This document shows positions 25,037-34,588 of a stretch of DNA of 64,000 nucleotides, piece by piece (within the stretch, counting starts at the first letter, position 1; every line of letters begins with the position of its first letter). The position numbers and the translations under genes are program-made. The notes below the pieces were generated by a model that ran no database searches, was not told the DNA's origin, and saw only the letters and a program-made list of their open reading frames with translations. The DNA comes from an uncultured Lachnospiraceae bacterium (GTDB lineage: Bacteria; Bacillota; Clostridia; Lachnospirales; Lachnospiraceae): positions 29,298 to 93,297 of the forward strand of contig CAJUFQ010000012.1 in assembly GCA_910585625.1 (NCBI GenBank), read 5' to 3'.

Positions 25037-27622
25037 ATGCCGATGGAGGTCTTGACAATCTTACAAGTTATTGGAAGCCTGACGGCATATCTTGCAGTCA
25101 CGTTTCTCCTTCCGGCGATGCTGATGTATCGGAAGTTAGAGAATCTTCGGTTCTGCGAACGGTTCATTGCCTATCAGATGGCCGGAAATTTCTATATGAT
25201 GAACCTGGTGTCGGTATTGGAACTTCTGCATATCTCGAACCGTTTTACATTAATCCTTCTGACGGTCGTGCCCTGTGCGGCGCTTTATTTCTTCCTAAAT
25301 AAGAAAAACCCAGTAGAGATGGCGCATGCCGGGTTTGACTATCTGGAGCGTCTGGCGGGCGGGCAGTTTGGAGTCCGTCTGTTCATGCGGCGTCTGCGCG
25401 TGGGCGCCTGGCGTCTGCTGAAAAGGGCAACCCGCGTATTGTTCCGGCGTCTGCGCGGGAATTTCATTGATATCTTGCTGATTGCCGCACTGACGGCCGG
25501 GCTGTGTTATGTCTATGGTACGAACCTTTTGGAGCATATTGGCTATTGCGAATCCGACTTGTCGGTACACAATTACTGGGTGAATTATCTGGGACGCAAC
25601 AAAATGTTTGTCGCCGGCATTTATCCCTTTGGTTTCCATTGTGTCATTTATTATCTGCACGAAGTATTTGCCATTCCGACGTATGTCCTGCTGCGGGTAT
25701 TCTGTTTTACGCAGAATTTGATGATTCATTATATCTTGTTGGCCTTCTTAAAATACTGCTGTAAATCAAAATTTGCGCCGTATGTGGGTATATATATGTT
25801 TGTATTCCTGAAAATATTCGGAGAAAATACATATATCCGCTATTTCAGTTCTTTGCCGCAGGAGTTCGGCATGATTTTCATCCTGCCGTCCATCTATTAC
25901 CTGTTTGCATTTTTTGCCAGGAAGCAGAGGGCAGGAGAGGATGGGGACAAGGAGGCCGGAGTTGTCCAGGCAGCGCTTCCTGATATGGAAACTGCCGGGG
26001 GCATGGGGGTTGGGCAGGGAGTCCTTGGAATGGACGAAGAGGAACTCCCGCCGCTCAGTGAGGAAAGCATCATCAGGATTGAGGAAAAAGGGATTGTCAA
26101 GATTAAAGTAGGGCAGGATTGGGCTGCCGATGGGAAGGAGTTAACAGAAGAGGAAACTGAAAGAAAGCCTATATGGGCGAAGAAGGGCAGGAAAGCGGCT
26201 GCAGGCAAGGAAGATAACCCGAAAAAGCCAAGGTTTGTCGGTACGGAGGACTTTTGGTATCTGGCAGGCTTTGCCGCTAGCTTTGGCATGACACTTTCTG
26301 CGCATTTCTACGATACCATGATTGCCGGGCTTTTATGTATAGGCGTTGCCGGAGGATACTTTTTCCGGTTGTTCCGGCCAAAATATTTTGGGAAAGTCAT
26401 GCTCACGGGCGTCCTTTCTATCGTGATTGCCATATTCCCCATGCTGGTGGCTTTTGCGCTGGGGACTCCGCTGCAGGGTTCCCTTGGCTGGGGCATGAGA
26501 GTTATTTCTGGGGAGAACAGTCAAGAAGTCATTCAGACGACACGGACAGACGAGGGGGTAAAGGACGCAGGCACAGACAGCGGTTCTGCCCCGGGACTGC
26601 AGCAGTCGGGTATGGCGGCAGACGGATTGGACGCGGCAGGCAAGGCGGTTTCCGCGCGTCAGAAGTCATTGCCGGAAAAGGTCGTATCCAAACTGGAGTC
26701 GGCAGTAAGCGCTTTTTGGGAGGCCATGAGGATTTACATTATTACAGACAGCTACCCGCTTTTCCAGAAAATGTTGGTAGGTTCCATGGCGCTGCTGGCG
26801 GCAATGGCGTTTTTGTTCTTTCTCCTACGGCAGACGGATTATGCCGCGCGGTTTCTTTCGGTCTCAGCAGGGCTGGTCGTGCTTTCCATCTTGCAGGCAT
26901 CTTCCCGGTTGGGACTGCCGACGCTGATGGACGCCGTACGTACATGTATTTTCTATACGTATGTGCTGGTGGCGGCCTGGAGTTTATGTGTGGACGGAAT
27001 ATTGCAGCTGTTATTGGGCTGGTTTAAAAAGAAATGGATTCTTCACGCAGCATCCCTGGCCGTCCTGGCAGCAGCGGCTGTTTATAGCGACCAGCAAGGG
27101 CTGATACGCACTCCGCCGGAGCAAGAGTCGCTGCAGACGAACGACGCGATAATTTGCCTGACAAATATTTTACACGACAATGAGGACTTTACATGGACAA
27201 TCTGTTCCGTCAATGATGAGATGCGTATGAGCGAGGATTATGGGTATCACCATGAGATGCATACCTTTCTGAAGGACTTAGAGAGGAAGGGGAGAACCCA
27301 TTCGATTTCCATCCCCACAGAAAAAGTCTATTTTTTCATAGAAAAGGTGCCAGTTATCTACGGTAGGGCATACCGTGGCGATGAGCCTGAGATATCAAAC
27401 GAGTACGCCCAGGAGCCTCTGCCGGCAGAGATGGGGATTTCCATGTACCAGGGGCTGAACCGTCTGGTTGAGATGTCGAAGCTTTACGAATGGGCACAGA
27501 AGTTTGCAGAACTCTACCCTAATGATGTGAAAGTATATTATGAGTCAGATAATTTCGTTTGTTATTGCGTGGAACAGGATTTGTACCGGCCGTTCAATTT
27601 TGATATTGACGTAAATGAATAG
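25037..27622 (+). CDS. Large multi-pass membrane protein of the Pel operon (GT-C-like)
   Basis: This 861-residue protein starts at 25037 after AAGGAGGTGAGGGCA. About ten or more hydrophobic helices alternate with loops. An early extracytoplasmic segment reads CESDLSVHNYWVNYL then YPFGFHC, recalling the acidic loop of GT-C glycosyltransferases. Residues about 295-395 are a long charged cytoplasmic insert. The last 170 residues are soluble and probably outside. I cannot name the family. Its place between pelE and the DUF2194 gene suggests a role in polymer synthesis, export or modification. Confidence 0.6.
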   Translation: MPMEVLTILQVIGSLTAYLAVTFLLPAMLMYRKLENLRFCERFIAYQMAGNFYMMNLVSVLELLHISNRFTLILLTVVPCAALYFFLNKKNPVEMAHAGFDYLERLAGGQFGVRLFMRRLRVGAWRLLKRATRVLFRRLRGNFIDILLIAALTAGLCYVYGTNLLEHIGYCESDLSVHNYWVNYLGRNKMFVAGIYPFGFHCVIYYLHEVFAIPTYVLLRVFCFTQNLMIHYILLAFLKYCCKSKFAPYVGIYMFVFLKIFGENTYIRYFSSLPQEFGMIFILPSIYYLFAFFARKQRAGEDGDKEAGVVQAALPDMETAGGMGVGQGVLGMDEEELPPLSEESIIRIEEKGIVKIKVGQDWAADGKELTEEETERKPIWAKKGRKAAAGKEDNPKKPRFVGTEDFWYLAGFAASFGMTLSAHFYDTMIAGLLCIGVAGGYFFRLFRPKYFGKVMLTGVLSIVIAIFPMLVAFALGTPLQGSLGWGMRVISGENSQEVIQTTRTDEGVKDAGTDSGSAPGLQQSGMAADGLDAAGKAVSARQKSLPEKVVSKLESAVSAFWEAMRIYIITDSYPLFQKMLVGSMALLAAMAFLFFLLRQTDYAARFLSVSAGLVVLSILQASSRLGLPTLMDAVRTCIFYTYVLVAAWSLCVDGILQLLLGWFKKKWILHAASLAVLAAAAVYSDQQGLIRTPPEQESLQTNDAIICLTNILHDNEDFTWTICSVNDEMRMSEDYGYHHEMHTFLKDLERKGRTHSISIPTEKVYFFIEKVPVIYGRAYRGDEPEISNEYAQEPLPAEMGISMYQGLNRLVEMSKLYEWAQKFAELYPNDVKVYYESDNFVCYCVEQDLYRPFNFDIDVNE

Positions 27623-27646
27623 CGGTGCGGCAGTGGAGGAATTCGT

Positions 27647-29512
27647 ATGGTATCCCGGAGAAACTTTTTTTCCATCACTCTAATCATGCTGGTAGTCGTG
27701 TTTATGTTTCAGGCTCCAGAGGTTATCAAGAACCAAGTGAACAATTATGGGCAAAATGAATATGAAGAATCAACGGATACCAGCTTCGCGGAGAAGTTTG
27801 TATACGTTCCCTCTTTGTCGGATGCGCAGAAATCCGGGCGGTTTGTCGTCTTTATCGGCGATGAGGAGGATGACGCCGTAGGCAATACGGTAAAACAATG
27901 GTGCTTGTATACGAAGCGTCACTTGCAGAGCTTCAAGTCTGCCAGTCAGTTTCAGGCGGATAAGGAGAATCTGCCAGAGGCGGTTTTAGTCGACGCCGCC
28001 TATCTTGATTTAGACAAGGACGTTAGCATATTAGCGGATTTGACAGATTTGGGAATTAACCTGATTTTCTGTAATCTGCCCGATGTGTCTGATGTCTCCA
28101 AGGCTCCGAAGCTGAGGATGGTGCTTGGCATCCATAGCGTAATCCAGGACAAGGTTACGGTCGAGGGCATACGCCTGATGGATGGTTTCCTGCTGGGAGG
28201 GCTCAAGGAATACATTCTGGATGAGACGATGGAAGAGGAGCAGCAGGACTTAGAGCTGGCGATGCCCTGGTACCGTATATCCGGCGGGGCAAAGATGTTC
28301 ATGCATGGAATGATGGATGACGAGGTCATGGAAGAGAATTATATGATGACTGAGGGAGACGCGATTACGAAAAACCAAAATCTCCCGGCCGTCATTTGGC
28401 GCAACAAATTCCGGGATGGCATGGTGTTTGCAGTGAACGGTGATTATCTTTCTACGAATGCGGGGATAGGGATTTTAAGCGCAATGATGCTGGAGATAAA
28501 GGAATATGATATTTATCCGATCATCAATGCGCAGAATATGGTGGTACTGAATTTTCCGGATCTGGCAGATGAGAATGGGGAGGAGATGATGGAGCGATAT
28601 AGCCGCCCGCTGAAAGCAGTTTACCGTGACATTGTCTGGCCCGGGCTGGTGTCCATTGCCCAACGCAACGCTTATAAGATGACATGCATGGTTGCGCCTC
28701 AGATGGATTATGCGGACAATCTTCGGCCAGATGGGGATATGCTGGTCTATTATATGAAGCTATTCCAAGAGCAGAAAGCGGAGACAGGGTTTTCGGGCAG
28801 CCACCACAAAGGGACGTCTGTTTCTGGGAAGCTGGATGAGGATATGGGATTTTTTGACAGATACGTGCCGGACTATACGCTGCTTTCGTTTTATCAGGGC
28901 AATATGTCTGAGAAAAAGGTGGAAAAAGCGTTGCAACGGGACAAACTAGGAGAAGCGCGTACGGTTTTCTCAGATTATGACGGATCTGGGCAGCTGGTAT
29001 CTTACCAATGGGGGGATGTTGTGCGGCAGTTGGGCATCAGCAACGGCTATAGCCACACGTTCCGTGAAAATCTGCGCATGATGAGCATCCAGACGGCGTT
29101 GGGATACTCCAATATCCAGGTAGATCTTGATATGGTTGCTTTTCCGTCAGACAGCGATGATTCCTGGGAAAAACTGTCCCGGAAATTTGCAGGAAATGTC
29201 AGAACATATTGGAAAAGGTTCCGCAAATTTGAAAAGACTACGCTTTCCGAAAGCAACATGCATATCCGTCGGTTCCTGGCATTGGACTATGAACAAGAGA
29301 GGGAAGGGGATGTGGTCACGCTTAACATATCCAATTTTGAGGAAGAGGCTTGGTTTATCTTCCGTACGCACGGCGAGAGCATCAAACGTGTGGAAGGTGC
29401 GGAATATGAGGAGATTGAAGAAGATGCATACCTGATTACCGCGACAGATTCAAACGTGCGGCTGGAATTGCAGGAGGCTCAGGAAAGATTTTATTATTTT
29501 GCTGGGAAATAA
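27647..29512 (+). CDS. DUF2194 protein, PelA-deacetylase-like
   Basis: This 621-residue protein has one N-terminal membrane anchor (about 5-24, FSITLIMLVVVFMFQAP) and an extracytoplasmic body. The region from about 290 contains YPIINAQNMVVLNFPDLADE and HHKGTSVSGKLDEDM, consistent with the DUF2194 family placed in Gram-positive Pel loci as a PelA-type deacetylase. A cationic polymer would result from partial N-deacetylation. Clear metal ligands could not be assigned. A hairpin (29514-29546) separates it from pelF. Confidence 0.65.
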   Translation: MVSRRNFFSITLIMLVVVFMFQAPEVIKNQVNNYGQNEYEESTDTSFAEKFVYVPSLSDAQKSGRFVVFIGDEEDDAVGNTVKQWCLYTKRHLQSFKSASQFQADKENLPEAVLVDAAYLDLDKDVSILADLTDLGINLIFCNLPDVSDVSKAPKLRMVLGIHSVIQDKVTVEGIRLMDGFLLGGLKEYILDETMEEEQQDLELAMPWYRISGGAKMFMHGMMDDEVMEENYMMTEGDAITKNQNLPAVIWRNKFRDGMVFAVNGDYLSTNAGIGILSAMMLEIKEYDIYPIINAQNMVVLNFPDLADENGEEMMERYSRPLKAVYRDIVWPGLVSIAQRNAYKMTCMVAPQMDYADNLRPDGDMLVYYMKLFQEQKAETGFSGSHHKGTSVSGKLDEDMGFFDRYVPDYTLLSFYQGNMSEKKVEKALQRDKLGEARTVFSDYDGSGQLVSYQWGDVVRQLGISNGYSHTFRENLRMMSIQTALGYSNIQVDLDMVAFPSDSDDSWEKLSRKFAGNVRTYWKRFRKFEKTTLSESNMHIRRFLALDYEQEREGDVVTLNISNFEEEAWFIFRTHGESIKRVEGAEYEEIEEDAYLITATDSNVRLELQEAQERFYYFAGK

Positions 29513-29513
29513 A

Positions 29514-29546
29514 CGCTCCGGGGATGCCAAAGCGGCGCCGGGAGCG
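29514..29546 (+). other. GC-rich hairpin between the DUF2194 gene and pelF
   Basis: CGCTCC (29514-29519) pairs with GGAGCG (29541-29546), with further G-C pairs inside. There is no T tract, so it may mark RNA processing or pausing rather than termination. Confidence 0.4.
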
Positions 29547-29584
29547 TGAGGGAGAGAGTGTGACAGGTTAGGAGTATGGTGTAA

Positions 29585-31405
29585 ATGGCGGGTTATTTAA
29601 AGGTCTGCATTGTTGCAGAGGGATGTTATCCATATGTGGTAGGCGGCGTGTCAAGCTGGATACACAGCTTAATCAATTCATTCCCTGAAACGGAATTTAT
29701 TTTGCTTACGATTGTTGCGAACCGTTCTTTCCGGGGAAAGTTTGTCTATGAGCTGCCAGAAAATCTGTCAGAAGTCCATGAACTGTATCTGGAAGACGAC
29801 GACTGGGAGGATAACCGGAATGGGAAATCTTTAAGGCTGAGTGATAAAGAGTATGACGCCCTGCGAAGTCTTGTCCTCAATCAGAAAATCGACTGGCCGA
29901 CATTGTTTGACTTTTTCCGCAGGCCGGGCCTGTCGCTGAATGAATTGCTGATGGGATCGGATTTTTTCCGGGTAGTAATGGACTGCTATTGCCTGAATTA
30001 CAGCCAGGTAGTGTTTTCCGATTTCTTGTGGACAATGCGCTCCATCTATCTGCCGCTGTTCCACACGCTGATGATGGACGTGCCGAAAGCGGACTTGTAC
30101 CATTGCGTGGCGACCGGGTATGCGGGAGTCCTGGGCAGCATGGCTCAATACCGTCATGGCAGCAGCTTTCTGATATCGGAGCATGGCATTTATACCAGGG
30201 AGAGGGAAGAGGAGCTGATTAAGGCGAAGTGGGTCAAGGGTATTTATAAGAATATCTGGATTGAGCAGTTCCGCAAAATGTCCAAGCTGGCCTACGATAA
30301 GGCGGATCTGGTGACAAGTTTGTATGAACATGCCAGGGAGCTGCAGATTGAGTTGGGCTGCCCGGCGCATAAGACAATCGTGACGCCCAACGGCATCAAT
30401 ATTGACGGGTTTGACCAGCTGCCGCAGAAGACAGAGGAGGATGAGAAATTCATTAACCTCGGCGCAGTGCTGCGTGTGACTCCAATCAAAGACGTGAAAA
30501 CCATGATTCAGGCTTTTGCCTATGCAAAGGCAAGGCAGCCTAAGCTAAAGCTTTGGATCATGGGCCCTTATGATGAAGATAAAGAATACGCGGAGGAATG
30601 TTTCGAGTTGGTGGAAGCCATGCAAGTAAGCGATATTGTCTTTACCGGAAGGATTAATGTCAAGGATTATTTGGGGCGTATGGACATGACAATCTTAACA
30701 AGCATCAGCGAAGGGCAGCCGCTGACGATTTTAGAGAGCTATGCCGCGCACCGGGCGGTCATTGCCACGGATGTGGGCAACTGCCGGGGGCTGCTCTATG
30801 GGGAGAGCGATGATTTCGGAGAGGCGGGCATCCTTACCCATATCATGAACATTGAGGAGATATCCCAGGCAATCCTTGAGCTTGCCAATAATTCCGAGAG
30901 GCGGGCGCGGATGGGCGAGAATGGTTACCGGCGTCTGATGAAAAAGTATAAAATCTCAGATATGAAAAAAACATATAATGAGATATATACGCGGTTTGAA
31001 GACAAGATGATGCAATTTACAGAGAATGAGCTGCCGGAAGTCTGGCAGGAATATGAAGATGGAATGCCTCAGGATACAAAGGAGCCGATAGGCCAGGATG
31101 GGGAAATCGGCGAACGCATTAGGAATCAGGCGCAAGAGCTTGTAAAAGAAGCAGAAGAGAAAAGCCCTGCGGACTGGGCGGATATTGGGGATGAGGATTT
31201 AGAAGGCTGGGCAGAGGAAGAAGATGAGGAGCTGAAAGCCTGGGCGCATACCGAAAATAAAGAGCCGGAAGGCTGGGCAGATATAGAGGATGAAGAGCCG
31301 GAAGGCTGGGCGGATATAGAGGATGAAGAGCCGGAAGGCTGGGCGGATATAGAGGATGAAGAGCTTGAGGGCTGGGCGGATACCGTAGATACAGCAAGAA
31401 GCTGA
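29585..31405 (+). CDS. pelF: PelF glycosyltransferase (GT4) with acidic repeat tail
   Basis: This 606-residue cytosolic GT-B enzyme is the Pel polymerase. The N-terminus has VAEGCYPYVVGGVSSWI, typical of PelF. The C-terminal half has a sugar-nucleotide site (RVTPIKDVKTMI) and the EX7E motif ISEGQPLTILE. The enzyme core ends near residue 480. The remaining part is acidic and ends in about seven copies of an 11-residue repeat (GWADIEDEEPE) at 31169-31389. The upstream ribosome site is AGGAGTATGGTGTAA, which is weak. Confidence 0.92.
   Translation: MAGYLKVCIVAEGCYPYVVGGVSSWIHSLINSFPETEFILLTIVANRSFRGKFVYELPENLSEVHELYLEDDDWEDNRNGKSLRLSDKEYDALRSLVLNQKIDWPTLFDFFRRPGLSLNELLMGSDFFRVVMDCYCLNYSQVVFSDFLWTMRSIYLPLFHTLMMDVPKADLYHCVATGYAGVLGSMAQYRHGSSFLISEHGIYTREREEELIKAKWVKGIYKNIWIEQFRKMSKLAYDKADLVTSLYEHARELQIELGCPAHKTIVTPNGINIDGFDQLPQKTEEDEKFINLGAVLRVTPIKDVKTMIQAFAYAKARQPKLKLWIMGPYDEDKEYAEECFELVEAMQVSDIVFTGRINVKDYLGRMDMTILTSISEGQPLTILESYAAHRAVIATDVGNCRGLLYGESDDFGEAGILTHIMNIEEISQAILELANNSERRARMGENGYRRLMKKYKISDMKKTYNEIYTRFEDKMMQFTENELPEVWQEYEDGMPQDTKEPIGQDGEIGERIRNQAQELVKEAEEKSPADWADIGDEDLEGWAEEEDEELKAWAHTENKEPEGWADIEDEEPEGWADIEDEEPEGWADIEDEELEGWADTVDTARS
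31169..31389 (+). repeat. 33-bp tandem repeats at the 3' end of pelF
   Basis: About seven units of 33 bases encode the 11-residue motif; the last four are nearly identical (GAGCCGGAAGGCTGGGCGGA core) and the first three are diverged. Copy number could vary by slippage, which would change the length of the PelF tail. Confidence 0.85.
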
Positions 31406-31412
31406 GAAAGGC

Positions 31413-32900
31413 ATGGTTGTTGCTATGGCAGGGATTGGAGTAAGGCTGAACCAGATTTTTGAAAAGAACACGCTGATATCAGATTTGATTGGATTTGGGT
31501 ACAGTACGATTGTTACTGTGGCGCCAATGTTTTTGGTCATTGGCAACATTGTGTTGATGGGCCAGGCATTAGAGCTTTCCAAGGTGGCATATGCGCCGCG
31601 GGAGCTGATGTCTTGTACGATTCTGTATATGTTCATTTTTTCTATGCTGACCACGGCGCCATTCAATTCGGTACTGTCCAAATATATGTCGGATGTGATA
31701 TTTGAGGAGAAGTATGAGGACATCCTGCCTTGCTTTTACCTGGGGCTGTTCCTGAATGTAGTGGTAAGCAGCCTGTTGGGGATTCCCTTCTGCATCCATG
31801 AAGTCCTGGTAGGGAAGATTGGCGTGCTTTATGCGTTTACCGGGTTCTGCGGTTATATGGCCTGTGTGTTGGTATTTTATGTTATAAAGTATCTGCAAAT
31901 CTGCAAAGATTATATGAAGATAACCGTATTCTTCCTCGTGGGAATGGCGTCAGCCTTTGTCATGTCGCTGGTTTTGGTGTACCTATGTTCCTTCCCGGTC
32001 ACGGATTCCATGCTTGTGTCTATCACCATGGGCTTCCTGGTGATTGCCTGTGAAGAGATTGCCATGGTCAAGCGGTACTTCAAGAAAAACAGCGGGCGGT
32101 ACCGGCCGGTGTTTGCGTATATGAAAAAATACTGGATGCTGTTTCTGACAGATGCTTTTTATACGGCGGGCCTTTATATCCATAATTTTGTATTTTGGAC
32201 GACAGATATCAAGATGGTAGTGGCAAAAAGTTTTGTCTGCGCCCCTGCTTACGATATGGCCACCTGTTTGGCGATGTTCACGAATATCTCATCGACGATT
32301 ATCCTGATTTCCAGGCTGGAAATGCATTTCCGGGAAAAATACAAAGGTTATTCCGAGGCGGTCATCGGAGGCAGGGCCGTGGATATTCGCAATGCGCAAA
32401 AGAGAATGTTCCGGCAGCTGGCGGCAGAACTTATGAACCTGGTGCGCATCCAATTCATCATATCCATATGCGTCTTCCTGATAATCGTCGTCATTCTGCC
32501 GCAGTACGGGTTTTCCGGGCTGGTCATGCAGATTTATCCATGCCTTGCCGCAGGGTTTTTCATCCTGTTTCTGATGTATGCAGCAATCATATTTCTGTAT
32601 TATTATAATGATTTGGTCGGGGCAATGCTGACTGCACTCTTCTTTGTGCTGGGCATCTTAGGCGTCAGCGTTTACGCGGCGGGGCTTTCTGAGTCATGGT
32701 ACGGAATCGGCGTCGTGGCCGGATCGCTTCTTGGCTGGTGCGTTGCCTACCTCAGGCTCCGTTGGGTGGAGAGGCATCTGGACGAGCATATTTTCTGTAC
32801 GGGAATCCTGATAAAATATGCCAGGGGGCGGAAGCTTCCTTCAAAGGTATACGATATACGTGAAGCAAGAAAAGAAGAAAGGGCGGTGAACGAGGAATGA
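31413..32900 (+). CDS. pelG: PelG membrane exporter
   Basis: This 495-residue protein has about twelve membrane helices and belongs to the PelG family, related to polysaccharide flippases. MAGIGVRLNQIFEKNTLISD near the N-terminus is typical, so ATG 31425 could be the true start instead of 31413. It is thought to move the growing Pel chain across the membrane with PelD, PelE and PelF. The helix-rich body includes VFWTTDIKMVVAKSFVCAPAYDM. The next gene overlaps the stop by four bases. Confidence 0.9.
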   Translation: MVVAMAGIGVRLNQIFEKNTLISDLIGFGYSTIVTVAPMFLVIGNIVLMGQALELSKVAYAPRELMSCTILYMFIFSMLTTAPFNSVLSKYMSDVIFEEKYEDILPCFYLGLFLNVVVSSLLGIPFCIHEVLVGKIGVLYAFTGFCGYMACVLVFYVIKYLQICKDYMKITVFFLVGMASAFVMSLVLVYLCSFPVTDSMLVSITMGFLVIACEEIAMVKRYFKKNSGRYRPVFAYMKKYWMLFLTDAFYTAGLYIHNFVFWTTDIKMVVAKSFVCAPAYDMATCLAMFTNISSTIILISRLEMHFREKYKGYSEAVIGGRAVDIRNAQKRMFRQLAAELMNLVRIQFIISICVFLIIVVILPQYGFSGLVMQIYPCLAAGFFILFLMYAAIIFLYYYNDLVGAMLTALFFVLGILGVSVYAAGLSESWYGIGVVAGSLLGWCVAYLRLRWVERHLDEHIFCTGILIKYARGRKLPSKVYDIREARKEERAVNEE

Positions 32901-33277
32901 TGGCGGATATCTTATGCATTGTGACGGTAATAGAAGGAATTGCGCTTCTGGTCGTGGATTTCATTTCTTTTGTCTACCAGAAAATTACCGTGGGGATTGA
33001 GCTTTGCTGGAGCGTGTTTGCTTTCGTGCTTATCCTGCTCGGGGTAGTGCCGGGGCTTTCTGATTGGAGCCGTGTCATTCCGAAAGAGGCGGTACCCGCT
33101 TTTTTGCTGATTAGCTTCGTAATTATTTTCAGTTTCTTTTATATAAGCTGCGCAGTTTCACAGCTGCTGCGCAAAAATCAGGAGCTTGCGATGCATGTAT
33201 CCCTGTTAAACCAGGAAAATGAAATCATCTTGCAGAAACTGAAAGACAGATTAAGTGACGAAGAGGAAAAGGAATAG
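32897..33277 (+). CDS. Small membrane protein with coiled-coil tail
   Basis: This 126-residue protein has three hydrophobic segments (about 3-25, 31-50, 62-88). A C-terminal amphipathic helix (QLLRKNQELAMHVSLLNQEN) looks like a coiled coil. I do not recognise the family. Size and topology recall the DUF2304 proteins that accompany glycosyltransferases, but this is only a resemblance. The start overlaps pelG (ATGA) and the next gene begins one base after the stop, so it is inside the operon. Confidence 0.6.
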   Translation: MMADILCIVTVIEGIALLVVDFISFVYQKITVGIELCWSVFAFVLILLGVVPGLSDWSRVIPKEAVPAFLLISFVIIFSFFYISCAVSQLLRKNQELAMHVSLLNQENEIILQKLKDRLSDEEEKE

Positions 33278-33278
33278 G

Positions 33279-34481
33279 ATGAAGAAGAAACTTTTATTTG
33301 TCATCAATACTTTGGGGCGCGCAGGGGCGGAAATGGCCATGCTGGAGCTGATGCGCCGGCTGCCGCAGGAAGAATATGAGATTTCCCTTTATGTCATCTT
33401 GGGGCAGGGGGAGCTGGTGCGGGAATTGCCAGGGCATGTGAAGGTTCTGAACCGCAGATACCGGGATACATCCGTGCTGTCCGAGCATGGTCGCAGCCAT
33501 ATACAAAAAACGGTAGTCCGCTGCTTTTTCCATAATGGGAAGTGGTTCCGTAAATTATTCCATCTGGTTTTGATTGCCTGCGATATGGCAAAGCGCAGGA
33601 ATCTGCAGTTTGACAAATTGTTTTGGCGTATACTTTCCGATGGCGGCGAGTATCCTAAGGAAGAGTACGATCTTGCGATTGCCTATCTGGAGGGCGGAGC
33701 CACTTATTTTACGGCAGACCATGTCAAGGCAAAGAAGAAGGCTGCGTTTGTACATATTGATTATGGGAACGCCGGGTATTCCAGGAAGACGGATCTTGAC
33801 TGCTACGCCGCGTATGACAGGATTTTCGCTGTCTCGGAGGAAGTCCGTGACAATTTCCTGCACGTATACCCAGAGTGGGAAGGCAAAATGGGCGTGTTCC
33901 ATAATATCATCAACCGCGAACGGATTCTGGCGTTGGCAGCCAGGCGCGGAGGATTCAGTGATTCTTTCGACGGCCTGCGCCTGCTGACAGTTGGGCGGCT
34001 GACGCGGCAGAAAGCGTACGATATCGCAGTGGAAGTCATGAAAAGGATAAAAGAAGCTGGTTACCGTGCGCGCTGGTATGTGCTTGGGGAAGGCGACCAG
34101 CGGGAAGCATTGGAAAAACAAATAAAAAGCTTGGGACTGGAACGGGATTTCAAGCTGCTGGGGGCAGTGGACAATCCGTATCCCTACTACAAGGAGTGTG
34201 ATATTTATGTACATGCCACACGGTTTGAGGGAAAGAGCATCGCTATCCAAGAGGCACAGATTTTGGGGTGTCCTATTGTTGCTTCCGACTGTAATGGGAA
34301 CCGGGAGCAGATAGAGGACGGCGTAGATGGGGTGCTGTGTGGCTTTTCAACGGAGGGCATTTCCAAAAGCATCATTCTGCTGATGGAAGATGAAGGGAAA
34401 CGGAAACGCCTTGGGGAGGCAGCAGCAGGCAAACAGCTGGAAAATGAGCAGGAGATGCAGATGCTTCTTGACTTGTTATGA
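33279..34481 (+). CDS. Glycosyltransferase family 4
   Basis: This 400-residue GT-B glycosyltransferase starts with KKKLLFVINTLGRAGAEMAM. LLTVGRLTRQKAYDI and the EX7E motif FEGKSIAIQEAQILG lie in the C-terminal half, followed by GCPIVASDCNGNREQI. It would transfer a sugar from a nucleotide donor on the cytosolic face. The start at 33279 is preferred to an earlier in-frame ATG because GAGGAAAAGG lies just upstream. It probably decorates or primes the polymer made by this locus. Confidence 0.88.
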   Translation: MKKKLLFVINTLGRAGAEMAMLELMRRLPQEEYEISLYVILGQGELVRELPGHVKVLNRRYRDTSVLSEHGRSHIQKTVVRCFFHNGKWFRKLFHLVLIACDMAKRRNLQFDKLFWRILSDGGEYPKEEYDLAIAYLEGGATYFTADHVKAKKKAAFVHIDYGNAGYSRKTDLDCYAAYDRIFAVSEEVRDNFLHVYPEWEGKMGVFHNIINRERILALAARRGGFSDSFDGLRLLTVGRLTRQKAYDIAVEVMKRIKEAGYRARWYVLGEGDQREALEKQIKSLGLERDFKLLGAVDNPYPYYKECDIYVHATRFEGKSIAIQEAQILGCPIVASDCNGNREQIEDGVDGVLCGFSTEGISKSIILLMEDEGKRKRLGEAAAGKQLENEQEMQMLLDLL

Positions 34482-34588
34482 CGGTATTCCGGCCAATATA
34501 AGAACGGCCGGTGGGGAAGGAAAGGGCAGCATTTGGGCAGGGAATCTGCCGGAACAGGCGGGCAGTTTTGGGAGGAAGGTTTACGAGT

